From contig OX337229.1 of NCBI GenBank assembly GCA_946965045.2, forward strand, positions 6,138,001 to 6,202,000: a stretch of 64,000 bases of DNA. Direction: 5' to 3'. The notes under the pieces were generated by a model, which was not told the DNA's origin, ran no database searches, and saw only the letters and a list, made by a program, of their open reading frames with translations. How positions within the stretch are numbered: position 1 is the first letter of the stretch; each line of letters starts with the position of its first letter. Below are positions 18,051-28,593 of the stretch, piece after piece. Source of the DNA: Epithemia pelagica. Lineage: Eukaryota; Bacillariophyta; Bacillariophyceae; Surirellales; Surirellaceae. The translations under genes were made by a program, and so were the position numbers.

Positions 18051-21000
18051 CTCCCCACAACTCGTCGTTTCAGCCTTGTCATCATTGGATTTGTTGAGGT
18101 CTTGAACTTCTCCTTTCCAAAACAACAATGGCTTGAGCATGGGCCAGATAGATACGAAATCCCAATGTTTGCTAAGGATATCGGCGGGGTTGGTCTTTCC
18201 ATCTTTCCAGTAGAATGCAACATACTTTGCTGCGATGGCTTCACGAACTCGGTGGTATGACAGAAGATGGTGTCTCTTGGATAGTATGGAATGAGGAACG
18301 GTTGCATTGAGCACAACAGATCTGTTATCTCCGTACATGTAACTTCGCTCTCGGATAGGTACTCCAAGGTAGCGGAGAGAATGTCGTAATTCTGTAATCT
18401 GATCTATTGCTGTCCTTGCAGCCACGAACTCGGATCCATAGGTAGCAGTTTCCACTGTGCTCTGTCTCTTGCTGTACCAGTCAATAGGTGTTCCGTTCAA
18501 CAAATGTAGAACAGCAGTGACGGATTTACCAGTGACTATGTCATGCATGAGATTGGCATCAACATAATGAGTTGTAGTAACATAGCGGCCAAGAGGTGTT
18601 GGGCAGTCTTCAGGAATACGTTCACTTGCATTCGAATAGACAGTGCGAGTCCAATCAAATTCTTGGGTAGGAAGACTTGAATAATCAGGCTCTCCAATCC
18701 TAAATCTGATTGCGCCTTCTGGGAGATGTGCAAGGTATCCATAGATACGCTTGGCTCTATCAAGATGTCCTTTCCTCGGAGCAGCACGAAAGCGTGATAG
18801 CGTCATTGTAGCGGTGAAGACGTCGAAACGACCAATAGTGATCACCCATTGAAGTTGTCCAATCAGAGTTTGGAAATGGTTAGTACCTTCTTCATCAAGG
18901 AGCTCAGAATCGTCCAATTCAGGATGGTCTCCACCAATAAGAGGTGTTTTGGCTTTCTTGGGTTTCTCCTTGAAGACTCGTTCGAAAGTGTCCATCATCT
19001 TACCAATGTAGCGTCTTGGATCTGCTACTAATGTTCCATCAGAATCCTTGGTGTAACAACATCCCAAGTGGAAATCAATAGGTCCATCTCCTTTGAGTTT
19101 GAAGTTGTATTTCTCCTTCAGGATCTTGCAGATATTCCCAGGATCAGTAGAAATAATGGCTAAGTCATCAACGTATACGGCAATGTATTCGTAACAGTCT
19201 TCTCCAGGTGCCTTCCTCATCCAGATATCCGGATCTGCTTTGCTTGGTGAAAATCCCATGTCTGTCAAAACATCGAATAAGACATCATGCCAGCGTGCGC
19301 CTGATGACTTCAATCCATAAAGTGCCTTGTATATAATCAGGATGTGACCTTCTAATTCCTTGAATTCAGGTCCTGCGACAATGAAAAGTTTCTCCCCTGT
19401 CAAGGCTTCCAGATATGCGTTTCCAATATCTGCTCCCCATATTTCCAAGTCATTCAAAGTACCCAGGAATAAGGCAATGCGGAGGTTGCGAATGGAAACA
19501 ACACCTGAATAGATTGTCTCAACAGGTTCTTTTGTGAGATGTCCATCTGCGACAAGTCTTGCTTTATGTCGTCCATCATGTTTTACGTCAAAGACAAGAT
19601 GTACACGTATCTTATGATATCCTTCAGGTGCATTGGATACTTTCCCTTTAATGAAGATGGCTTTCCCAAAATCCTTGAATGTCTTGTAGGACTGGATCTG
19701 TGACAATTCTAATTCTGTTGCATCTTGCCACTTTGTGTTGCCATGTTGTTTATCAAGAGTGACAGCTTCCTCATAATTGCGTGGTACTTGGAATCCAAAC
19801 TTATACTTGACGGAATGGTGAACTTGTTTAATCCTTGACTGTTTGGCTGCTCGAATGAGACGTTTGCTTGTTTTGACATAACGTTTCAAATGCTTCCATC
19901 CAGGTTCGTTGAGTAAATCATGTTTCTTTCCATAAATTGCTACAGTGATCGGATCATCATTGGCGATGAGTGATAAAGGTTCATAGGTAGTCTCCCCAGT
20001 TTCCCAATCAACAAGCAAATTATATTTGCTCCCCTTGTAATCTGGATCAGTTGTGTTCAGTGGGCCTTGATGGGCAATGACGTCCCTGAACCTGAAAAGA
20101 TTATCTCCAGAGGTTTGAGCTTGGTTATCTCGTTCGATATACTCCATGAGTTGATTATAGGATATCATCTCATCAACATCAGAATTTGTCTTTCGGTAGA
20201 TATACTTGACACGTTCTTCCTGTTTCGTTGCTTCTTCATTAAGATCAATGACTCGTTTGATGACACGTGCACGGTGTCGCTCCCCATTTTCTTCTGTGTC
20301 GCATAGGAATGTGCGTCCTATCATGTCGTCAAAATCGATCGTGGGCATTGGTTTGGATGGATCTTCACTATCACTGCGAATGAAGACAGTGTCAGCTTGC
20401 TTATCATTGTCATCCTTGTCAGACGAATCCTCCCCTGAAGGTCGATCCACACGTAGGTTAGGTGTAGTGGATTCAACACGGCGAACGGCAGAACGGTAGA
20501 TGATCTGGTTATCCTGGGTGAGAATCTTCCAAGTAAAAGAATCACCAACGTTGTGAGCAAAACCAACCCAGTGGCCAAGTTTCTCATCAGAAGAAGATGG
20601 ATATGAACCGGAATTGGGTTCAGCGGGGTCGACACGATAGTAAACCTCATCCCAGAAAGGAAAGAACAAGAGATGAGTAATGTCGGGTGGGCGTCCGGAG
20701 AGAGCCTCAAGAGGAGTGCGACCGGAGTGGGTGGGTGATGACGTATGGTTCAATAAGTCACAGACATACTCAAGGCAAAGAAGCCAGGTGTTGGCAGGGC
20801 AACCAGTGGCATTCATGAGAGCGTTGGTCATACGTTTAACGGTCTGGTAACGGTTTTCAGCCTTATTCTGGTGTTGATGATAAGGTTCGGATCGATACTC
20901 CCCAATAAGCAAAGTGCGAAGAATGTCTTTAACCTTTTGAGAGATGAGAGATGAACCACCATCACTGATAAGAGTCTCCATGGCACCACGAAACCGGATG

Positions 21001-23733
21001 TTGTCCTGAAGAGTATTGACAAACTGTTTGGTTGACTTGATCCCATAGATATCAGTAACCAGAGTATCTCGACCAACAAAGATTTGTGCGACTTTACCGC
21101 CATGGTCAACAGCAGGGGTGTCGGAGAAAACCGAGTCAGTAGCAACGGGTTCATGGCGTCGAGGTATATTAAGGACCGGATTGCGAGCCTTGAAATGTTT
21201 CTTGAGGGTGTCGTGGTCAAAAGTAATGCTACCATTACGTGTAGTGTGCTTGAACGTATCGGCAATAACATCTTCAGATTGCCAACCAAAGAATGGACGG
21301 AACTTCTTCCAGTCATACGCTTCCTGGTAACGACGGTGGACAGAGGCATGAAGTGTAGGATCATTACCTTCTGCGTCAGCATAGATAGAAAAGAAGGGTG
21401 CGTCGTCAGGTCCATGATCGTATGGGAGATCCAAAAGGAGATTGAGGTTACAAACAACACGATCAGTGTACTCCCCATAGTTGTCATATGGATGGTTCGA
21501 CATACTACCATCAGTCTTGACGTGTTTCCAATCAGGATCATTGTCAGAGGGTGTGGGAGAATACGAATGGTCCAGAACACCAGGATCCCATGTGTCGGGT
21601 GACGTGAAGATGATCTGAGGTAAGGTATCCATGTCATCGTCGCTGGGGATACCCAAGGAATGGATGTAGGCTAACCCATCCTTGATGTGAAGGGGTATGG
21701 CACGACCATCAAGTGTAGTGATGCGTTGTTTACCATCAACTTTAACAGATCGTTCATCAACAGCAAGTCCGAAATGCTCGAATTGACCAGGAGCATGGAT
21801 AGATAAGCCCTTCCCATAATAAGCATATTCATTGAAGATGCCGACAATAGGTCCATCATTGGTCTCAAACTTTGCGGCACATGTGACGACAGGAAGTCCA
21901 GTAAGTTCATGGTTATCAATACCCACAATAGTGATATGGCGGCCAGTCTTAGAAAGGATGCGCATGTCAGAACCAGCAAGTCCTCCATTAGCACCACGGT
22001 CAATCAATTGATTCCCTGGTAAAGTAGATTTCCTGGAAAACAGATAGCGTGGAACATGTCCTGCTTGTTTATGCATGTTGGCTTTGAAAGTAACCTTCTT
22101 GCTCGTCTTGGACTTGGCGTTAGAAAGAACACTAGTCAGGTCAGTTGCCGGGTGATTGATATCAGTCGTCATGGCTTGGTTGATAAATTGTGTAACCGGA
22201 TCTGAATCATCTGAATGCTCAGTGACTACGCCAGGTGAGTCGTCATCAGATACAACTTGGTTGGGATCAGGATCAGGTTCCGGATCAATGTCGAGGGCAT
22301 GTGTTTGCACTGTCCTCGGTGTTGTTGATGAAGGTGCTTGAATCATCTTGTTATACTCAATGATCAACTTGCGATCTTCTTCAGAAAGTTTGAACCATAG
22401 GTCACGCGGTAGACTAACCTTGGACGAAGAGGATGGAGATTCAGATGTCGCTTTGGTGTTGTGGACATGATACTCCATATCATCTTGTGAGGTTATGTCA
22501 GCATCTGTATCTTGGCCATATAGTGATTCATGTTGTTTGACATGTCGACGGCGACTATGAACAGATGACTGGGTTGCTTGATCATGGTCATAAGCTGCGT
22601 CTAGAAGGAGACGGAAGTATGATTGATAGCAAAGGGATTTTGCACCGGATTTGGTGTTCACCACATTATCCAAGATCTTGACTCGGCGGAGATCAGGTAC
22701 CTTTTCTACAGCTTGCATGAGGAAGGTCATCCTGGTATGATCAGGGATGCGATCAGACAATGTCACTAAATTGTCTAGCAAACGTAGCTGCTCTTGAAAG
22801 TGTAGAAGAAATTGACGTGTTGTTCCGCGCCATGTGTCGTCAAGACGTAGATTGGAAATGTAGTTGGTTAAGCGGAGGACTTCTCGCTTTGCTAGGTCGG
22901 ATTCGGTATGCAAAGAGTGTAACTTCTGCAATACGGCACGCGCATCTTCATCATGTTCATGTTCACGTACATAGGCTCGACCTTGGTCAGTCTGAATGAT
23001 ACGGACAAGAACGGAGTAAAGAAATACTTGTTGCTCTTGAAAAAGTTCTTCGGCATACTCATCATCATGGGGTGGTGTGTATTTGAAATTCAGAACGTTG
23101 GATAGGCCTTGAGCCTTAGCTGTAGTCTTGAATACACGCCAGAATGAATCGTAGTATCGTTCATCCTTGAATACCTCATATGCAGTTGCGTCGCGCTTAG
23201 TTCCCTTTCTGAATGCTGTAAGGTCTTGTTGAGATTGGGATGCGGCAGTAACTGTGCTGACAGATTTCACAGATGACGGTGACTTCATTGGCGAGACTGG
23301 GACTTGGCTAGGTGGTCCCTTAGAGAAATCTGTGTTGATCCTCCAAGTGTTGAACTCTTTCCTCGTTAGGTTCATCCAGTCGCTATTGGATAGCTCGTCT
23401 TGAATTTCATTGGTCTTGTATGTGGCCCAATAAGCCAAGAGCTTGATCTGCTGTCTTGTGGGGCCTTGTAGATCATGTGTCTGTTTGTTGACCTTGTATT
23501 GTGTCAGTTCCTTCATGGATTCCTCGGTATTAGTTTGCATATACGAGATAACATGGGTAATGTTCTCAAAACCATGGTATTTCATCCACTTCATTAAGTA
23601 GTCAGCCCTTTCTTTGGTAAAAAAATTGGCAGACAGTAAATATGATGTGGTCGAATAGGTCTGTGTCCGAGACATTGTCTTGGTTATCTTCTCCCTTAGG
23701 AGTCGTAGGTGTCTTGGGTGATTGAGGATCCAT
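18045..23733 (-). CDS. Gag-Pol polyprotein of the inner Ty1/copia element
   Basis: One frame of 1876 codons (from 23675) encodes Gag, protease, integrase, reverse transcriptase and RNase H in copia order. The protease site reads LIDRGANGG, with Arg where D-S/T-G is usual. Integrase has TLISDGGSS and QNKAENRYQTVKR as the second Asp and the Glu of DDE. RT has the YVDD box in EYIAVYVDDLAII. RNase H shows HYVDANLMHD, GSEFVAARTAI and YMYGDNRSV. The natural start is probably the ATG at 23733 (MDPQSPKTPTTP): its frame joins the long frame if the A7 run at 23619-23625 were one base shorter. The last codons, TGT TAG, lie inside the LTR. Confidence 0.93.
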
Positions 23734-24028
23734 GGTGTTATTTGGTTGGTTCGATGTTTATTTAATGTGCGGTGTGATGTGGTTTATTTAATGTGTGATG
23801 TGATGTGAACCCGGATGTACCACGTGTGCCACGTATGTACCACGTATGTAATACCCGGATGTGTGTTGTGATGTGCGACTCCTGGAAATTTCCGTTGATT
23901 TCGACAAATTTTCGCCGAGTTTCAACAAATTTTCGCCGAATTTTCGCGATTTGACGGGAATGTGTGGCGTGTTGTGCGACCAAGGGTACCCGGATGTGCG
24001 TTGAGTTTAAGTCTTGGAAAGGTTTTGA
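23734..24028. other. Untranslated spacer inside the inner element
   Basis: No gene. It holds three ACCCGGATGT words (about 23810, 23862, 23988) and a tandem ACAAATTTTCGCCGA pair (about 23909 and 23927). Confidence 0.5.
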
Positions 24029-25119
24029 GAGGACGGGAGTTAACTATGAGTAATTAAGCTTCGGTCTCTGAATCCTCACCCTCTTCCGAATGATCAGAGT
24101 CGCTTCCAGGCTCAGATGGGGCAGCACAAGCAACAGAAGAAGGGGTATCACCTTCAGCCAGGTGATTCTCGACCTCGGTACGCAAAGGGTAGATAGTTGC
24201 ACGATGGTCCTCGATGGTATGGACCTCGTGGATGTAGGCAATGTAGTTATCTAGGCGTACAACGTTAGGAGGCAGAGGGCAAGTCGTCGCGTTCACGACG
24301 TAGATGGTATTGTAGTATCCAGTTGGGCGCTCGAAGGTTAGGAAGCGGAGGTGGACAGTACGGATGGGGTTGTCCGAGAGGGCGGCAAAGATGAGGCGAC
24401 GCCTCGGAGAGCGGTGAAGTTGGTCGTTCAGACGGTCAATGTCTTCTTGGTCGACGATGTGGGTCACCGATTGGAACTGGCGTTCGATCTGGGTCTCCCC
24501 ACGGATGATCTCGGGATCGAAGGTCGAACAAGTTGGTTGGCGGAAGTACTTGATATGATCAGCAATCAACCGGGAGGACGGGAGTTAACTATGAGTAATT
24601 AAGCTTCGGTCTCTGAATCCTCACCCTCTTCCGAATGATCAGAGTCGCTTCCAGGCTCAGATGGGGCAGCACAAGCAACAGAAGAAGGGGTATCACCTTC
24701 AGCCAGGTGATTCTCGACCTCGGTACGCAAAGGGTAGATAGTTGCACGATGGTCCTCGATGGTATGGACCTCGTGGATGTAGGCAATGTAGTTATCTAGG
24801 CGTACAACGTTAGGAGGCAGAGGGCAAGTCGTCGCGTTCACGACGTAGATGGTATTGTAGTATCCAGTTGGGCGCTCGAAGGTTAGGAAGCGGAGGTGGA
24901 CAGTACGGATGGGGTTGTCCGAGAGGGCGGCAAAGATGAGGCGACGCCTCGGAGAGCGGTGAAGTTGGTCGTTCAGACGGTCAATGTCTTCTTGGTCGAC
25001 GATGTGGGTCACCGATTGGAACTGGCGTTCGATCTGGGTCTCCCCACGGATGATCTCGGGATCGAAGGTCGAACAAGTTGGTTGGCGGAAGTACTTGATA
25101 TGATCAGCAATCAACCGGG
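24029..25119. repeat. 545-bp tandem duplication in the inner element
   Basis: Positions 24029-24574 repeat at 24574-25119 with a period of 545 bp and no difference seen by eye. The duplicated part is the 3' two thirds of the extra ORF, so the left copy (24054-24569) is a 171-codon frame without its own start. The duplication must be very recent. Confidence 0.93.
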
Positions 25120-25378
25120 TGGTACGACGGGATCGAGAAGGGACGAGCCGACGAGGCGGACTCGGGGGCCGAAGCAACGGCGCAGGGATCGGAGCGTGAG
25201 GCTGGGTTGGAGTCTCGAATGGGTTGCTGTTGGAACTGTCGACGGAGATGTTGACCGATGTGTTGGCTGCCTTCGGCGTCGGCACCAGTTCCTGCTGCAC
25301 CAGGGTATCGGGCTGCCCGGGATGCAGGTTGGCTCGATAGATCTGTCGTACAGGAGTGATAATCTCGTTAGTATCCAT
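24599..25378 (-). CDS. Extra ORF of unknown function upstream of Gag in the inner element
   Basis: 259 residues starting 37 bp inside the 5' LTR border, hence the first ORF on the element transcript. No family is recognized. The N-terminal 85 residues are Pro/Arg-rich (ending RLVPSRSRRTTRL). The middle looks folded (HIKYFRQPTCSTFDPEII, RRRLIFAALSDNPIRTVHLR, GYYNTIYVVNATTCPLPPN). The last 35 residues are acidic and Ser-rich (EPGSDSDHSEEGEDSETEA). No signal peptide, membrane segment or zinc knuckle is seen. Copia elements normally open with Gag, so an ORF ahead of it is unusual. It has no frame continuity with Gag-Pol. Confidence 0.65.
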   Translation of the reverse strand: MDTNEIITPVRQIYRANLHPGQPDTLVQQELVPTPKAANTSVNISVDSSNSNPFETPTQPHAPIPAPLLRPPSPPRRLVPSRSRRTTRLIADHIKYFRQPTCSTFDPEIIRGETQIERQFQSVTHIVDQEDIDRLNDQLHRSPRRRLIFAALSDNPIRTVHLRFLTFERPTGYYNTIYVVNATTCPLPPNVVRLDNYIAYIHEVHTIEDHRATIYPLRTEVENHLAEGDTPSSVACAAPSEPGSDSDHSEEGEDSETEA

Positions 25379-25414
25379 GAAACCACAAGGAAATAAGCTT
25401 TGAGACTGTTAATC

Positions 25415-26197
25415 TGTTACAATTCTTTCTGAATCGTAGGGACATTGATGCTCGGTAGAGCAGACAATCAGGTAGGTCACCAACCGATACAAGCTTCTCA
25501 GGGTCAGAGAAGCAAGCAAGTCGAAGTCTATCAGAAGGATAGTCGGGACACAAAAGAGGATGTGATAAATGGTGATATTGTTAGATTGTGTGTTGATTAC
25601 TACGATAGGTCTACGTGAAATGTTCGGTCCTGCCAAGGGTCATGTATCATAGGTTCTTGGCGGCAACAGGTTTGGAATAGTTGGAGTTGATTCATGTGAT
25701 GTATATGACATGTATATGTGGGCGGATAACATATACAGGGTCAACAGCTCTTGCTTTGGGTTGGCATAGTTGTTTTCATGGCGCGCAGCTTGTTGACAAT
25801 TTGGAGATTGTGGGAATGGAAATATGGTCTCGCGTGATCGTGTGTCGTGCTTGGGATACTTAGACCGTTGGATCGGATAGATGCCGATAGCGCTCGGATG
25901 TCGCTTGGGCGCGCTCGATGATTTCGGGCGCGTACGCTTAGGGCGTTAGTACAGTGTCCGAGCAACGGCCAAATTTACGTCCGTTGTAATACCGCACGAC
26001 CCAATTTAGTCTTGAGAGTGAGTTCGTCAATCTATTCTCACTTTTCATGATTTGCGAAGAAATATAGGTCGATATAGCGCGAAGCTAGGAAACATAGCTC
26101 GAAGCTAGAGGGCATGATGCGATAGCACGAGGCTATGTGACATGGGGAATCGATGAGATGTAGAATCTAACCACCATAGACGGTGAGAATTCTAACA
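25415..26197 (-). repeat. 5' LTR of the inner element
   Basis: Same 783-bp sequence as 17268-18050. Being the 5' LTR of a minus-strand element it should hold the promoter. Confidence 0.95.
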
Positions 26198-26202
26198 GTT
26201 TT

Positions 26203-26280
26203 CTAGTCATAATTTTGGTCTAGCCACTTGTTGCACGCCGTATACACCGTGTTGTAGCGTGTAGTGGCAGGATTTATACA
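26203..26280 (+). repeat. Left LTR of the outer element, second part
   Basis: Last 78 bp of the 174-bp LTR, following the inner element and the second copy of its GTTTT target duplication. Confidence 0.92.
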
Positions 26281-27054
26281 GTTTATCAGACCCATCATCG
26301 CAGAGCCGCAGTGGTTTAGCTGGTAAATGTTTGCTGTTGGCTCGTGGTGCCAGGGGTTCGATTCCCCTTAGACTCAGCTTTAAGTTAAGACGCCCAATTT
26401 CTGGGGGCCGCCATATTTGGGGTGTATGGTACAAGACGTTTCCCCGCTGGTTAAAAGTGCATGTTCTTCTCAAGGGTGGCCGATCAACCCCGGTCGACTG
26501 GGGTTCACCGCCTTGTACATACGCTATATGCCAATGCACGGGGGAACTAATATGTTTTTTGTCTAACTCACCAACTATGCTAGCTAAGCTATGCATCATG
26601 TGAAACTCCTTGGAGTCTTGCTCTCTGCCTTTTGCCCGTACTGGCAGCGGCTGATCACCGCTTGGGAGTGTTCGCGCTAAGCTACTCGTCACGGTATGCT
26701 TGCGGCACTACTTATAGTTCACACTCGTGATGTGTGACCCATGGCACTCTCCCACGTGACGGGGAGCACTCGCTTAAGTGAGCGATTGTTTTGGTAATCT
26801 TTTCTCCATACATGAAAATATAGATACCTCCTTTTGCACTGTGCCGACGCACACGTCCTAAGTATTTGTTCTCTGCCGACTGCAGCGCAAACGCAAGTCG
26901 ACACTACTTGTGCACCTTAATTCCAGGTAGAATCGCGAAATCTGCGATCTGCATCACCTTTTGGCAATGCCTCCACACTTCTGTGTTTTTTGCCTGTGTT
27001 TTGCTCTGAACCTCTCCTGCTTCTGGCTCTCTTGCTTTCCTTTTGCCTTCCACC
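26281..27054 (+). other. Leader of the outer element with primer site and tRNA-like stretch
   Basis: The leader opens with GTTTATCAGACC, which has the TATCAGA core of copia primer sites matching initiator tRNA-Met. At about 26302-26376 there is a tRNA-like sequence: a D-arm-like GTTTAGCTGGTAAAT and a T-arm AGGGGTTCGATTCCCCT with a perfect 5-bp stem (A and B boxes). The outer 7-bp acceptor helix cannot be formed. The rest, up to the Gag ATG, shows no gene. Confidence 0.55.
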
Positions 27055-28593
27055 ATGTCTTCATCCACTGCCCCTGAAAATCCCAAGGAAGATTTCAAGG
27101 CTGCCGTTAAACGCTGTGGATACAATGATGCCACCGTGACCTACATCATTGAGCAGGGTTTTGATGATGCTCAATCGTTCATGACTGTTGCGGTCCATCA
27201 AGTGCCGTCGATGTTGAAGATGATGGCGAAGACCCCTCCAGAGAACGGGGCCTTTCCCTTCAGTGCTAACCTGCAGCTCCACGGCTTCCGAATGTGGCTC
27301 GAATACCGTTCGTCTCGTGGTCAGGCCCTTAAAGTCTCACTTTTCTCTGATCCGCCCCTGATCAAGAAATGGACCAAACGTACCCAGGAACTGTTTGCAC
27401 TCAACAAGGAAGTTGCCTCCGATGAACTGACCCCACCAAAAGAGTTGACTTCGTTTACTCAGTGGGAGGTGTTTAACGATGCCTTGCTCACGTTCCTCGC
27501 ACAGCATCGCAATCCCACAACGGGTGTCCCCTTGACATACGTCCTTCGTGAAACTAAGCCTGTTGGTTCTGAAGCAAGGAATGCTGCCTACGATACTATC
27601 GATGACGATTTGATTGCTACTACTATCCTGCAAGGTGATCAGTATGCCCTTGACAATCAACGCGTCTTCACACTGATGAAACCTTTTCTTGTTGGCGGAC
27701 CTGGCCTGACGTTCATCAAGCCACACCAGAAGAAGAAGGACGGCCGTGAAGCGTATCTTGCGTTGACTCGCCAAGCTACTGGAACAGCAGCTGTCACCAT
27801 CCGCAAGAAAGAAGCATACGCTGCTATTGCCGACGCAAAGTTTACAGGCCGCGGTCGTTTCTCGTATCAACAATATGTTCACCGCCATCAGAAAGCTCAT
27901 AATACGTTGGCTGAACTTGATGAACCCGTTGCCGAAACCAAAAAGGTAACCGATTTCCTCAAAGGTATATCGGATCCCTCTTTGGCGGCGGGAAAGACGG
28001 TCGTCAACGGTGACGCAGCAAAGCTTTCTGATTTTGAAGCATGCCAGCAGTATTTTGGCACGTTGATTGCTGCATCCCGTACCGACAAGACCAATGACGA
28101 GAATCGAAAGATTGCTGGTGTGGGTACGACTAAGACTAGTGGAAAGAAGAATGGTCGTAACAAGCAGAATAAAAAGAAGACGCGTCATTACAGTTTGGAT
28201 GAATGGCGCAAGCTCTCTGATGAAGAGAAGGCCGAAATTCTCCGTGCCCGTAAAGAACAAAAAGACGCTAATGGAAAGCGCAAGGCCGGAGCCGTGCGCA
28301 CTGAAGATGAAAATGGCTCTCGCAAGTTGAGTAAAACTGAAACTCCAAAGTCTGATGACATGAAATTGGAGACCACTGACCTGGATGGCGACGACGCGCC
28401 GAACCATTCCGAGCCTGATCCTCCTGTTGCTGATGAACCGACTGTTCCCAAAACCTCAGCTGGAAACAGTTTCGGACGCTTTGCCCATAGTAAAAAAGGA
28501 TCTACAAAGCCGCACAACCCTGATGAAACCAAGGAGCCTACAACTGCCGTTGCGAAAGCTGCCCTTGCAGAGAAGGCCACAAAGCAGACCTGA
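27055..28593 (+). CDS. Gag of the outer Ty1/copia element
   Basis: About 512 residues from the ATG at 27055 (MSSSTAPENPKEDFKAAVKR). It is helical with a capsid-like middle and a strongly basic C-terminal part (GKKNGRNKQNKKKTRHY), which may bind RNA; no CCHC zinc knuckle is visible. It ends in TGA (28591-28593). The Pol frame continues directly after it in the same phase. Confidence 0.85.
   Translation: MSSSTAPENPKEDFKAAVKRCGYNDATVTYIIEQGFDDAQSFMTVAVHQVPSMLKMMAKTPPENGAFPFSANLQLHGFRMWLEYRSSRGQALKVSLFSDPPLIKKWTKRTQELFALNKEVASDELTPPKELTSFTQWEVFNDALLTFLAQHRNPTTGVPLTYVLRETKPVGSEARNAAYDTIDDDLIATTILQGDQYALDNQRVFTLMKPFLVGGPGLTFIKPHQKKKDGREAYLALTRQATGTAAVTIRKKEAYAAIADAKFTGRGRFSYQQYVHRHQKAHNTLAELDEPVAETKKVTDFLKGISDPSLAAGKTVVNGDAAKLSDFEACQQYFGTLIAASRTDKTNDENRKIAGVGTTKTSGKKNGRNKQNKKKTRHYSLDEWRKLSDEEKAEILRARKEQKDANGKRKAGAVRTEDENGSRKLSKTETPKSDDMKLETTDLDGDDAPNHSEPDPPVADEPTVPKTSAGNSFGRFAHSKKGSTKPHNPDETKEPTTAVAKAALAEKATKQT

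Larger units (their letters stand above)
17268..26197 (-). mobile_element. Ty1/copia retrotransposon with 783-bp LTRs (inner, nested element)
   Basis: An 8930-bp element in minus orientation. LTRs are 17268-18050 and 25415-26197, both 783 bp, beginning TGTTA and ending TAACA, with no difference seen between them. GTTTT at 17263-17267 and 26198-26202 is a perfect 5-bp target duplication. It holds an extra ORF next to the 5' LTR, a 545-bp tandem duplication, and one long Gag-Pol frame. The polypurine tract GTGGGGAG lies against the 3' LTR (18051-18058). No TATCAGA primer site is visible beside the 5' LTR. Identical LTRs indicate recent insertion. Confidence 0.95.

Noticed and set aside
26302-26376. 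Functional tRNA gene
   Set aside because: Only D- and T-arm-like parts fit; the acceptor ends do not pair.
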